Shown here in pieces: positions 23,491 through 32,097 of a stretch of 64,000 bases of DNA. The notes beneath the pieces were generated by a model. It made no database searches. It saw only the letters and a list, made by a program, of their open reading frames with translations, and was not told the origin of the DNA. Origin of the DNA: Sphaerisporangium rhizosphaerae. Lineage in GTDB: Bacteria; Actinomycetota; Actinomycetes; Streptosporangiales; Streptosporangiaceae. The stretch is from assembly GCF_042665155.1 (NCBI RefSeq), contig NZ_JBHTCG010000002.1, positions 124,001-188,000 on the forward strand, read 5' to 3'. Numbering within the stretch: position 1 is the first letter of the stretch; every line of letters starts with the position of its first letter. A program made the translations under genes and the position numbers.

Positions 23491-26400
23491 ATGCGCTTCC
23501 CGCGCTCGTGGGCGGCGGCCGCCTTGTTATGCCTCCCGCTGTCCCTGTCGCCGTGCATCACGGCCGGGACGGCACAGGCCGCGGCGCCGGTGACGATAGC
23601 GAGCTACGACTTCGAGGACGGCACCGCCCAGGGCTGGTCGCCGCGCGGCTCGGGGGTGTCGGTCGCGGCCGTCCAGGACGCCGCCCACTCGGGCTCGGCG
23701 TCGCTGCTGACCACCGGCCGCACCGAGACCTGGAACGGCGCCTCCGTCACCCCGCCCCTGGAGAAGGGGGTCACCTACTCGGTCACCGCCCACGCGCGGC
23801 TGACCGCGGGGACGTCCGCGAACACCATCGCCCTGACCGTGCAGCGCACGCCCGACGGCGGCACGACCACCTACGAGCGGGTCGGCGCGGGCACCGTCAC
23901 CGACGCCGCCTGGGTGGAGATCAGCGGCACCTACTCCTTCACCACCGACTCGCCCGACCTGTTGCTGTACGCCGAGAGCTCCGACGCCACCGCCTCGTTC
24001 TACCTCGACGACGTCACCATCACCGCCGACACCGACCCCGGACGGTCCGGCGTGACCACCGACTTCGAGACCGGCACCGCCCAGGGCTGGTCGCCGCGCG
24101 CCTCGGCCACGCTGACCGTCGCCACCGACCAGGCCCACGGCGGGACCGCCGCACTGCTCGCCACCGCCAGGAGCGCCTCCTGGGACGGCCCGGCGCGGAG
24201 CGTCCTGGGCAAGATGACCAAGGGGTCGAAGTACACGCTGTCGGTGTGGGTGCGGCTCGGACCTGACACGACCGCCGGCGACCTCGGGCTGTCGGTCGAA
24301 CGCCGGATGAACGGGACGGCGAGCTACGACCAGGTCGCCGCGCCCACCGCGATCGCCGCGGGCGGATGGACGCAGCTGAAAGGTTCATACACCCTGGCCT
24401 ACGACGTGGACTTCCTCAGCGTCTACGTCGAGTCGTCCAGCGGAACCTTCCCGTTCTACATCGACGACTTCACACTGACGTACGTGCCCGCCAAGCCCAT
24501 CCAGACCGACATCCCGGCGGTCAAGGACACACTGCCGTTCCAGGTCGGCGCCGCCATCTCCCGCGCCCAGACCCTCGGCGGCCATGAGGAACTGCTGACC
24601 CGGCACTTCGACAGCGTCACCCCGGGCAATGCGCTGAAGTGGGACGCCACCGAGCCCCGCGAGGGCGAGTTCACCTTCGCCGACGGCGACTACCTGGTCG
24701 ACTACGCCGCCGCGCACGGCCTGCGGTTCCGCGGGCACACCCTCGCCTGGCACAGCCAGACCCCCGACTGGGTGTTCAAGGACGGCGACCGGCCCCTCAC
24801 CGCCACCCCCGCAGACAAGGCCCTGCTGCTCAAGCGGCTGGAGAACCACATCAGGGCCGTGATGGGCCGCTACAAGGGCAGGATCCAGACCTGGGACGTC
24901 GTCAACGAGGTCGTGGACGAGAACCAGCCCGACGACATGCGCCGCAGCCCGTGGTTCCAGGTCACCGGCTACGACTTCATCCGCACGGCCTTCCGCGTCG
25001 CCCGCGAGGCCGACCCGGCGGCCAAGCTGGTGCTCAACGACTACAACACCGAGCTGCCGCGCAAGCGCCAGGCGGTCTTCAACCTGGTCAAGAAGCTCAG
25101 GGCCGAAGGCGTGCCGATCGACGCCGTCGGCCACCAGCTCCACGTCAACATCGAGCAGCCCGCCGCCGCCGAGATCGAGAAGACCATCGAGCTGTTCGCC
25201 GGGCTCGGCGTGGACCAGCAGGTCACTGAGCTGGACGTGAGCGTCTACACCGACTTCGTCTCCACCTACACCACCGTCCCGCCGGAGGTCCTTGCGCTCC
25301 AGGGGTACCGCTACAAGGAGATCTTCGACGTCTTCCGCCGCCAGGCCGCCCGGCTGTCCTCGGTGACGCTCTGGGGCCTGGCAGACGACGGCACCTGGCT
25401 GTCCACCTTCCCGATCACCCGGCTCAACGCGCCGCTGCCGTTCGACGACGAACTGCAGGCCAAGCCGGCGTACTGGGGCATCGTCGACCCTGCCCAGTTG
25501 CCGCCGCTGACCCGCCGCCTGGACGCGCCGCAGGCGAGCGTGAAGATCGACGCCGAGCGCGAGCAGCAGTGGAACCTGCTGCCCGACACGCCGGTCGCCC
25601 GGGTGGGCGACCTGGCCGCCCGCTTCCAGGCCCGCTGGTCGGCCGCCGGCCTGGCCGTGCTCGCCGAGGTGGACGACCGCACCTGCGACAAGGCCGACAC
25701 GCTCACCCTGCGGCTCGGCGGCGCGAGCCGCGTGGTCGCGCGGGACGGCCGCGCCTCCTGGTACCGCACCGCCGCCCTCACGGGCGGATACCGCGCCGAG
25801 GCGCTGCTCCCCGCCTCCGCCGCGCTCGGCGGGAAGCTGCCGTTCGAACTGGTCGCCCACGACGCCAAGGGCGGCAAGGACGTCTCCTGGAAGGGCGAGC
25901 TGACGCTGACCGCGCCGGTCAAGGCGACCACCGCCGCCAAGGGCACCCCGGTCGTCGACGGCGTCGCCGACGCCGCCTGGTCCAGGGCCCCCGAGGTCAC
26001 CACCGCCACCTGGATCCAGGGCGGCTCCGGCGCGACCGCCAAGGTGCGGGCCCTGTGGGACGCCGGGCACCTGTACGTGCTCGCCCGCGTCACCGACCCC
26101 ACGCTCAGCGAGGAGTCGCAGAACGCGTGGGAGCAGGACTCCGTCGAGGTCTTCGTCGACCCGGGCAACGGCAAGAGCAAGGGATACGACGATGACGACG
26201 GGCAGTACCGCGTCTCCTTCTCCGGCCGGCAGACCATCGGGGGCACCTTCGACGCCGCGGGCGTGAAGAACAACCTGGTGAGCGCGGCCAAGGTCGTGCC
26301 CGGCGGGTACGTCGTCGAGGCGTCGGTCGCGCTGCCGACCGTCACCCCCGCGAAGGGGGACCTGCTGGGATTCGACGTCCAGGTCAACGACGCGACGGGG

Positions 26401-26493
26401 GCCGCCCGCACCGGCGCCGTCACGTGGAACGACTCCTCCGGCCGGTCCTATCTGAGCACGGCGGGATGGGGAGTGCTCGAACTGGGCAAGTAG
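23491..26493 (+). CDS. Secreted GH10 xylanase with two CBM4/9-type modules and a C-terminal CBM9
   Basis: The protein has 1000 residues. A signal peptide (1-30, ending AQA) precedes two homologous beta-sandwich modules (about 33-172 and 185-325), each beginning with the EDGTAQGWSPR or ETGTAQGWSPR pattern of CBM4/9/22. The GH10 barrel (about 334-680) has acid/base Glu473 (WDVVNEV) and nucleophile Glu580 (VTELDVS), with the substrate segment RGHTLAWHSQTPDW. A CBM9-like module ends the protein (about 790-1000: WDAGHLYVLARVTDP, DSVEVFVDPGNGKS). GAGGAG at 23478-23483 fixes ATG 23491. It releases xylooligosaccharides outside the cell for the ABC importer. The region between barrel and CBM9 (about 690-785) is another weak beta-domain. 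Confidence 0.95.
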   Translation: MRFPRSWAAAALLCLPLSLSPCITAGTAQAAAPVTIASYDFEDGTAQGWSPRGSGVSVAAVQDAAHSGSASLLTTGRTETWNGASVTPPLEKGVTYSVTAHARLTAGTSANTIALTVQRTPDGGTTTYERVGAGTVTDAAWVEISGTYSFTTDSPDLLLYAESSDATASFYLDDVTITADTDPGRSGVTTDFETGTAQGWSPRASATLTVATDQAHGGTAALLATARSASWDGPARSVLGKMTKGSKYTLSVWVRLGPDTTAGDLGLSVERRMNGTASYDQVAAPTAIAAGGWTQLKGSYTLAYDVDFLSVYVESSSGTFPFYIDDFTLTYVPAKPIQTDIPAVKDTLPFQVGAAISRAQTLGGHEELLTRHFDSVTPGNALKWDATEPREGEFTFADGDYLVDYAAAHGLRFRGHTLAWHSQTPDWVFKDGDRPLTATPADKALLLKRLENHIRAVMGRYKGRIQTWDVVNEVVDENQPDDMRRSPWFQVTGYDFIRTAFRVAREADPAAKLVLNDYNTELPRKRQAVFNLVKKLRAEGVPIDAVGHQLHVNIEQPAAAEIEKTIELFAGLGVDQQVTELDVSVYTDFVSTYTTVPPEVLALQGYRYKEIFDVFRRQAARLSSVTLWGLADDGTWLSTFPITRLNAPLPFDDELQAKPAYWGIVDPAQLPPLTRRLDAPQASVKIDAEREQQWNLLPDTPVARVGDLAARFQARWSAAGLAVLAEVDDRTCDKADTLTLRLGGASRVVARDGRASWYRTAALTGGYRAEALLPASAALGGKLPFELVAHDAKGGKDVSWKGELTLTAPVKATTAAKGTPVVDGVADAAWSRAPEVTTATWIQGGSGATAKVRALWDAGHLYVLARVTDPTLSEESQNAWEQDSVEVFVDPGNGKSKGYDDDDGQYRVSFSGRQTIGGTFDAAGVKNNLVSAAKVVPGGYVVEASVALPTVTPAKGDLLGFDVQVNDATGAARTGAVTWNDSSGRSYLSTAGWGVLELGK

Positions 26494-26529
26494 CCCGGAT
26501 CGTACAGATCGCAACGAGAAAGGCCGTCC

Positions 26530-28068
26530 GTGGTGCGCTTCAGCAACCCGATCCTGCCGGGGTTCCATCCGGACCCCTCGATCTGCCGGGTGGACGAGGA
26601 CTACTACCTGGTGACGTCGAGCTTCGAGTGGTTCCCCGGGGTGCCGATCTTCCACAGCAAGGATCTGGTGCACTGGCGGCAGCTCGGTCACGTGCTCGAC
26701 CGGGCGTCGCAGCTGCCCCTGGACGGCGTACGGCCCAGCGGAGGCATCTACGCACCCACGCTGCGCCACCACGACGGCCTCTTCTACATGATCACCACGC
26801 TGGTCGACGGGCTGATGGAGTCGGGCAACTTCATCGTCACCGCCGCCGACCCCGCCGGGCCGTGGAGCGAGCCCTACTGGCTGCCCGAGACCGAGGGCTT
26901 CGACCCGTCGCTGTTCTTCGACGACGACGGCCGGGCGTGGGTGCACGGCGCGCGCCCCGCCCGGCAACAGCGCCACGAGGGCCACACCGAGGTCTGGCTC
27001 CGCGAGCTGGACCTCGACGGCATGAAGCTCGTCGGCGAGGAGCACATCCTGTGGGACGGCGCCGTCAAGGGCGCCGTCTGGGCCGAGGGGCCGCACCTCT
27101 ACAAGATCGGCGGGGCCTACTACCTGCTGGTGTCCGAAGGCGGCACCGAGCACGACCACGCCATCAGCGTCGCCCGCGCCGGCAAGGTCACCGGCCCCTA
27201 CACCGGCAGCACCCGCAACCCGATCCTGACCCACCGCAACCTCGGCCGCGACCACCCGATCGTGGGCACCGGCCACGGCGACCTCGTGCAGACCCCCGGC
27301 GGCGACTGGTGGATGGTGCTGCTGGCCATGCGCCCGTACGGCGGCTACCACTACAACCTCGGCAGGGAGACCTTCCTGACCCCGGTGCGCTGGGAGGACG
27401 GCTGGCCGGTCGCCGGCCTCGTCGAGCCCGCCGGTGACGCCCCCTCCGTCCCGCCCTGCCGCTGGCCCGCCCCGCCGGCCTGCGACAACTTCGACACCCC
27501 GCGGCTGATGCCCCAGTGGAACCACCTGCGCACGCCCCGCGAGCCGTACTGGACCCTCACCGAGCGCCCCGGCTTCCTGCGGCTGCGCGGCCGCCCCGAG
27601 TCGATCACCGAGCGGACCAACCCCAGCCTCATCGCCCGGCGGCAGGAGCACGCGCACTTCGCCGCGCACACCGCCATGGAGTTCGTCCCGGAGAACCGCG
27701 AGCGGGCCGGGCTGGCCCTGGTGCAGAACGACGACTTCCACATCCTGCTCGTCATGACCGCCTCCGGCCTGACGGTGATCCGCAGGCAGGACGGCGTGGA
27801 CCACACCATGGTCCAGGCCGACGTGCCCCCGGGCCGGCTGTGGCTCGGCGTGGAGGCCCACGGGCAGGAGTACCAGATGCTGTACGGCACCCGGCCGGGC
27901 GAGTGGCGCCGGCTCGGCGAGCCGGTCGACGGGCGTGTGCTCAGCAGCAGCATGGCGGGCGGCTTCATCGGCGCCTACATCGGCATGTACCTCAGCGGCG
28001 AGAACCACCCCACCGGCAACGTCGCCGACTTCGACTGGTTCGAGTACCTCCCCCTCCCGGAGCACTGA
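26530..28068 (+). CDS. Cytoplasmic GH43-family beta-xylosidase/arabinosidase-like enzyme
   Basis: The protein has 512 residues. The five-bladed beta-propeller carries the inverting GH43 triad: base Asp15 (FHPDPS), pKa-setting Asp125 (EGFDPSLFFDDDG) and acid Glu186 (WAEGPHLY). GTGHGDL and PYGGYHYNLGRETFL are typical of the xylosidase/arabinofuranosidase branch. The C-terminal ~190 residues form the beta-sandwich of that subgroup. No signal peptide, so it acts on imported xylooligosaccharides. The GTG start lies 36 nt after the xylanase stop, probably in the same transcript. It completes the chain GH10, importer, GH43. Confidence 0.92.
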   Translation: MVRFSNPILPGFHPDPSICRVDEDYYLVTSSFEWFPGVPIFHSKDLVHWRQLGHVLDRASQLPLDGVRPSGGIYAPTLRHHDGLFYMITTLVDGLMESGNFIVTAADPAGPWSEPYWLPETEGFDPSLFFDDDGRAWVHGARPARQQRHEGHTEVWLRELDLDGMKLVGEEHILWDGAVKGAVWAEGPHLYKIGGAYYLLVSEGGTEHDHAISVARAGKVTGPYTGSTRNPILTHRNLGRDHPIVGTGHGDLVQTPGGDWWMVLLAMRPYGGYHYNLGRETFLTPVRWEDGWPVAGLVEPAGDAPSVPPCRWPAPPACDNFDTPRLMPQWNHLRTPREPYWTLTERPGFLRLRGRPESITERTNPSLIARRQEHAHFAAHTAMEFVPENRERAGLALVQNDDFHILLVMTASGLTVIRRQDGVDHTMVQADVPPGRLWLGVEAHGQEYQMLYGTRPGEWRRLGEPVDGRVLSSSMAGGFIGAYIGMYLSGENHPTGNVADFDWFEYLPLPEH

Positions 28069-28321
28069 GTCACTCCGGCCGCCGGCGGGGCATCGGCCGG
28101 CGGCCGCGGCGGGATCGTGGTCGCGCGTCTCTCGTCCGCGACGCCCGGTGGACCGCGGCGGTCCCGCGCACACCGTGGGGTCCGGGCTGCAACTTTCAGA
28201 CGGGATGCGGCGTCGGCGCAGCTCGCGTGATCACGGCTCGTCCCATGCTTGACAGAGATCCAGTGCCGAAGCACTCTCCACTGGACCACCTACGCCTTGC
28301 GTCCGTGACCCACCCGGCGAT

Positions 28322-28343
28322 CGATTGTTAGCGCTAACAATCG
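28322..28343. promoter_or_regulatory. Perfect 22-bp palindromic operator (LacI type)
   Basis: The palindrome is centred between 28332 and 28333, with core TTAGCGCTAA and arms ending CGATTG/CAATCG. It lies 76 bp upstream of the GH27 start. It differs from the GAAA..TTTC operators at 18.3 kb, so a second LacI-family protein encoded elsewhere probably controls the GH27 gene. The rest of the 350-bp gap (28069-28418) shows no gene. Confidence 0.75.
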
Positions 28344-28418
28344 CAAGCCGCCGGTCCGGACGGCGCTCGTCCAGCCTGCCGGACCGAACCGGCCGCCCCG
28401 CACCCCCGAGGAGCCTCT

Positions 28419-30083
28419 TTGCACAGCAAACGGATACGCGCCATTCTCGCCCCGGTCGCCACCGCGGCCCTGGTCCTGGCGTCGGGTGCCGCGGCCGTGA
28501 CCGCCGCCGCGCCGGCGCAGGCCCTGGAGAACGGTGTGGCGCGTACGCCGCCGATGGGCTGGAACAGTTGGAACACCTTCGGCTGCAACATCAGCGAGTC
28601 GCTGATCAAGCAGATGGCCGACGCGATCGTGAATTCGGGGATGCGTGATCTGGGTTACCAGTACGTGGTGGTGGACGACTGCTGGATGAACTCCACCCGT
28701 GACTCCGCCGGGAACCTGCAGGCCAACTCCTCGCGGTTCCCCAGCGGGATGAAGGCGCTGGGAGACTACCTGCACGGCAAGGGGCTGAAGTTCGGCATCT
28801 ACCAGGCTCCGCTGGACAAGACCTGCGCGCAGTATTTCAACAGCTACCCCGGCGCCACCGGCGCCCAGGGGCACGAGGTCCAAGACGCCAGGCAGTTCGC
28901 CGCCTGGGGGGTGGACTACCTGAAGTACGACTGGTGCTCGCCGAGCGGCACCATCGACGACCAGGTGCGCACGTTCGCCAAGATGCGCGACGCGCTGGCG
29001 TCCTCCGGGCGGCAGATCCTCTACAGCATCAACTCCAACAGCGTGCACGACAAGACCGGGCCACGACGCAACTGGGGCGACATCGCCAACATCTGGCGCA
29101 CCACCGAGGACATCACCAACGAGTGGGACACCGGCCAGACCAACGGCTACCCGATGGGCATCCAGAACATCGTCAACGTCACCGTCCCGCTCGCCTCCTA
29201 CGCCAAGCCGGGGGCGTTCATCGACCCGGACATGATGGAGATCGGCCGCGGCGGCATGACCGACACCGAGATGCGCAGCCACTTCGCCCTCTGGGCGATG
29301 ATGGCCTCCCCACTGATCATGGGCAACGATGTGCGCACCATGGACTCCGCCACCCAGACGATTCTGAAGAACGCGAACCTGATCGCGATCAACCAGGACA
29401 CCCTCGGCCTGCAGGCGACCCAGATCAGCAACGACGGCACCCGCCGCGTACTGGCCAAGAAGCTCAGCAACGGCGACGTCGCGGTCGCCCTGTTCAACCA
29501 GAGCGGCAGCACCACCACCATCTCCACCACCGCCTCCGCGATCGGCAAGTCGGGCAGCTCGTTCACCTTGACCGACGCCTGGACCAACGCCACCACCAGC
29601 AGCACCGGCTCCATCTCGGCCGGCGTCCCGGCGCACGGCACCGTGGTGTACCGCGTCAGCGGCGGCGGCACCGTCACCCCGTCCCCCACGCCGTCGAGCA
29701 CGCCGTCGAGCACGCTGGTCAGCGCGGCGTCCGGTCGTTGCCTGGACGTGCCCAACAGCAGCACCACCAACGGCACCCAGCCGGTCATCTGGGACTGCAA
29801 TGGCCAGGCGAACCAGCGCTGGACGTTCAGCGGGCAGAGCATCCAGGCTCTCGGCAAGTGCCTGGACGCGCCGTCCGGAGCCACGGCCGGTACGAAGGTG
29901 CAGATCTGGGACTGCAACGGCGGAACCAACCAGCAGTGGAACCTCACCGCCGAGGGCACGATCCGCAGCGTGCAGTTCAGCAACCTGTGCCTGGACGTCT
30001 ACAACAACAACACCGCCAACGGCACCACGGTGATCCTGTGGACCTGTGGCTCCGCTGCGAACCAGCGATGGAGCCGGGTGTAG
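28419..30083 (+). CDS. Secreted GH27 glycosidase (alpha-galactosidase or beta-L-arabinopyranosidase) with CBM13
   Basis: The protein has 554 residues. A signal peptide (1-35, ending APAQA) precedes a GH27 barrel with PPMGWNSWNTFGC, VVVDDCW, nucleophile Asp171 in YLKYDWC and the acid/base motif IDPDMMEIG (269-271). A beta-sandwich, a Pro/Ser/Thr linker (about 423-435) and a ricin-B CBM13 follow, with QxW repeats (NQRWTF, NQQWNL, NQRWSRV). The TTG start at 28419 follows CCCGAGGAG. The usual Asp of the 'GIYSDAG' loop, which contacts the C6-OH of galactose, is replaced by Gln129 (FGIYQAPLD). Arabinopyranosidase-like specificity is therefore possible. It acts outside the cell on hemicellulose side chains. 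Confidence 0.9.
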   Translation: MHSKRIRAILAPVATAALVLASGAAAVTAAAPAQALENGVARTPPMGWNSWNTFGCNISESLIKQMADAIVNSGMRDLGYQYVVVDDCWMNSTRDSAGNLQANSSRFPSGMKALGDYLHGKGLKFGIYQAPLDKTCAQYFNSYPGATGAQGHEVQDARQFAAWGVDYLKYDWCSPSGTIDDQVRTFAKMRDALASSGRQILYSINSNSVHDKTGPRRNWGDIANIWRTTEDITNEWDTGQTNGYPMGIQNIVNVTVPLASYAKPGAFIDPDMMEIGRGGMTDTEMRSHFALWAMMASPLIMGNDVRTMDSATQTILKNANLIAINQDTLGLQATQISNDGTRRVLAKKLSNGDVAVALFNQSGSTTTISTTASAIGKSGSSFTLTDAWTNATTSSTGSISAGVPAHGTVVYRVSGGGTVTPSPTPSSTPSSTLVSAASGRCLDVPNSSTTNGTQPVIWDCNGQANQRWTFSGQSIQALGKCLDAPSGATAGTKVQIWDCNGGTNQQWNLTAEGTIRSVQFSNLCLDVYNNNTANGTTVILWTCGSAANQRWSRV

Positions 30084-30128
30084 GCGAGCCGCGGCCACCG
30101 GCCACGGAGTTCCGCGAGACAGGCCGTC

Positions 30129-30164
30129 GCGCGGCGGGCAGGGTCGACGTCCTGCCCGCCGCGC
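30129..30164. terminator. 14-bp stem-loop between convergent genes
   Basis: GCGCGGCGGGCAGG (30129-30142) and CCTGCCCGCCGCGC (30151-30164) pair perfectly around an 8-nt loop. It lies 45 nt after the GH27 stop and 21 nt beyond the stop of the opposing secreted protein gene, so it probably ends both. Confidence 0.7.
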
Positions 30165-30185
30165 CGGCGGGTCAGGCGGCCACGG

Positions 30186-30992
30186 TCAACGCGCGCTGGT
30201 CTCCCAGACCTGGTTGAGCTGACCGCTCAGTGGCGTGTAGTCGATTCTGACGGCGACGGGGCGCCTCGCGGACCTCAGGGCCTTGGTGAAGTCCGCCGTC
30301 GAGCAGTACTTGTGGCCGAGGCCGTTCTTCTGGGCGTTGTGGCGGTCGGCCGCCCAGGCGGCGCCGCACGAGCGGGTGGTGCGGCTGAACGACAGCCCCG
30401 TGTACCCGAGCTTGATCGACTTCCCGCCCCTGGTGAACATGACCGTCGTGTCGTTCACCCGCTTGATCGTGCCGTAGGCGGTCTTCGGCGAGCCGGGCAT
30501 GGCGAGGACCTCGTAGACGCGCGTGGTGGCGCCGAGCGAGATCCTGACCGGCGTGGGCCCGAGGCCGAGCGCGAACGTGAGATCGGCCGGCTTGCAGCGG
30601 GTGGTGCCGAGCCCCTTGGCGTCGACCTTGACGACGCCCTCGGTCTCCTTCAGGTCGCACGCCGAGGTGACCCTGCGGACGTCGGCACGCGCGTAGGCGA
30701 CGCGCTTCTCCTTGGCGCCCGCGATGGGAGCGAAGGTGTAGCGAGGCGGGCCACCCTTCGTGTGGAGGGTGGCCTTGAGCGGCGTGACACGCAGGACACC
30801 CTTCCCGTCCGCCCACGCGAACCCGTAGATCACCCTGGCCCCGGACGTGGCGAAGCCCGCGGACGTCGCGGAACCCGCGGACGACGGTGAGGCCACGGCC
30901 GGCGCGGCCGGCGCGGCCGCCTCAGCCGAGCCGGTGAGCGAACCAACGGCGCAGAACGCGGCGAGCGCGGTGACCACGAGCGGGCGCGACAT
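30186..30992 (-). CDS. Secreted protein of unknown function with four cysteines
   Basis: The protein has 268 residues. A signal peptide (about 1-26, ending AEA) is followed by an Ala/Ser/Pro/Thr-rich linker (27-50). The mature part is beta-rich and basic. It has four Cys (SACDL, TRCKP, RSCGAAW, KYCST) that could form two disulphides. I recognise no family. AGGAG upstream on the minus strand supports ATG 30992. The gene is divergent from the toxin-antitoxin pair at 31243 and seems monocistronic. Confidence 0.7.
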   Translation of the reverse strand: MSRPLVVTALAAFCAVGSLTGSAEAAAPAAPAVASPSSAGSATSAGFATSGARVIYGFAWADGKGVLRVTPLKATLHTKGGPPRYTFAPIAGAKEKRVAYARADVRRVTSACDLKETEGVVKVDAKGLGTTRCKPADLTFALGLGPTPVRISLGATTRVYEVLAMPGSPKTAYGTIKRVNDTTVMFTRGGKSIKLGYTGLSFSRTTRSCGAAWAADRHNAQKNGLGHKYCSTADFTKALRSARRPVAVRIDYTPLSGQLNQVWETSAR

Positions 30993-31215
30993 GAAGATGA
31001 TCTCCTGAGAGTGGATCCGGGCAAACGTACGGCCCGACCCTATCCACCCTGATCGCCCACCCAATAGGGACAAATACTCATAAAAAGAGTGTCGGCCGGA
31101 GATTCGAGACGCCTTCCTGCTCGTCGGCGTACATCCGTCCGGCGTCACCGGCCCGCCGGCCGAAAGGGGATTACGATGAGACACCACCCGGCTACGCGGA
31201 TCGGCGAAAAGCCTG

Positions 31216-31230
31216 CGACGGCCGCCGTCG
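31216..31230. promoter_or_regulatory. Palindromic operator at the antitoxin promoter
   Basis: CGACGGC-C-GCCGTCG is a perfect 15-bp palindrome directly before a -10-like TACAGT (31231-31236). The antitoxin ATG follows at 31243. A ribbon-helix-helix antitoxin would be expected to bind here and repress its own operon. Confidence 0.5.
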
Positions 31231-31242
31231 TACAGTGATGAT

Positions 31243-31473
31243 ATGGCTGTGTTGACCGTGCAGATCGATGCGAAGACCGAGAAGGCTCTCGCAGAGCTGA
31301 CCGCCGACGGCAGGTCGGCCACGGACGTGGTCCGGGAGGCGCTGCTCATCGCCAACCGCCTGCGCCGCATGGAAGTCGCCCGCCTGGAGGCGCAGGAACT
31401 CGCCGCCGATCCAGAGGACCTCGCGGAGATCCGTGCCGTACGTCGCGACCTGGGCGAAGACTGTGCGCGGTGA
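31243..31473 (+). CDS. Ribbon-helix-helix antitoxin of a MazF-type pair
   Basis: The protein has 76 residues. The N-terminus (LTVQIDAKTEKALAELTADGRSATDVVREAL, about 4-34) has the strand-helix-helix pattern of CopG/RHH antitoxins. The acidic C-terminal tail would wrap the toxin. It overlaps the toxin frame by about 11 nt if the toxin starts at 31463. With a -10-like box only 7-12 nt upstream, the mRNA may be leaderless. Confidence 0.75.
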   Translation: MAVLTVQIDAKTEKALAELTADGRSATDVVREALLIANRLRRMEVARLEAQELAADPEDLAEIRAVRRDLGEDCAR

Positions 31474-31783
31474 CGTCTGCAAAGTGCGCATGCCCCGCGA
31501 AGCCGTGGGTCATGAGCAGCGAGGTGAGAGATTCGCGGTGCTTCTGCAGTCCGACGCGCTCGCCTCGTTCTCTACGCTGATCGTCGCCCCCACGTCGACC
31601 AGCGCTCGTCCGATGACGTTCCGGCCCGAGATCGAGCTGAACGGAAAGACCACACGGGTCCTCGTCGATCAACTCACCGCTCTGGACATCACCCAACTCG
31701 GCGACTTCGCAGGTAGCTTGTATCCGGCCGAGATCGAGGAACTCAACGAAGCGCTACATGTGATGCTCGGCCTCTTCGCGTGA
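31463..31783 (+). CDS. mazF: MazF/PemK-type endoribonuclease toxin
   Basis: The protein has 106 residues from GTG 31463; the frame extends upstream to ATG 31433. The order RGDVCKV, then GERFAVLLQSDAL, then LIVAPTSTS and VLVDQLTALD is that of the MazF/PemK barrel, which cuts mRNA at short sequences. The Arg-Gly-Asp start and the 'T/S..A.P' strand are the usual landmarks. The shorter start is preferred because MazF proteins begin just before R-G-D. It is co-transcribed with, and neutralised by, the RHH antitoxin. Confidence 0.8.
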   Translation: MRGDVCKVRMPREAVGHEQRGERFAVLLQSDALASFSTLIVAPTSTSARPMTFRPEIELNGKTTRVLVDQLTALDITQLGDFAGSLYPAEIEELNEALHVMLGLFA

Positions 31784-31871
31784 ATTGACGAACCTCATCG
31801 CCGGGTCTTCGGTCACGGACCGGCGCCCGGCTCAGGATTCCCCCGCTCAGAAGGCGGCACGGGCCGGCGTG

Positions 31872-32007
31872 GATCAGAAGCTCCTTTTCGCACTCCGGCT
31901 GATCGTTTCGACGGCCTCGGTGATCTCTCTTCCCATCCGTGCCTCGGTTATCACCTCTCGATAGGTCTTCGAGAAATCGTGCCCTTCGGTGGGGTGAAGC
32001 CCGACCC
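31872..32007 (-). pseudogene. Decayed copy of the VapB-type antitoxin gene and the start of its toxin
   Basis: About 135 bp match 33709-33844 at nearly nine of ten positions with no large gap. On the minus strand it still reads GLHPTEGHDFSKTYREV, against GLGPTEEHDFSKTYREV in the intact antitoxin. The copy has no start codon. The toxin start is altered and only its first few codons remain (KELLI equivalent), after which similarity stops. It is a relic of a second vapBC-like module 1.8 kb from the intact one, now abutting the TetR promoter. Confidence 0.8.
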
Positions 32008-32072
32008 GACGGAACGACTCGCGACGGTGATCGTCCGTCCGCGGTGGTCTTGCGCGTGCTCTACGGCCACTA

Positions 32073-32088
32073 CATTACAGTTGTAATG
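32073..32088. promoter_or_regulatory. TetR-type operator overlapping the regulator's 5' end
   Basis: CATTACA-GT-TGTAATG is a perfect 7+2+7 inverted repeat in an otherwise GC-rich region. It ends 9 bp before ATG 32098 and overlaps an upstream ATG at 32086. This is the expected layout for autorepression by the TetR protein. Confidence 0.75.
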
Positions 32089-32097
32089 GAGGTGGGC

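Noticed and set aside
24385..28173. 1262-codon minus-strand frame opposite the xylanase and GH43 genes
   Set aside because: No recognisable motif is present, and both sense genes have complete catalytic residues and ribosome sites.
29690..29715. CCGTCGAGCACG repeats in the GH27 gene as a regulatory repeat
   Set aside because: They encode the Pro/Ser/Thr linker between catalytic and CBM13 domains, where such repeats are normal.
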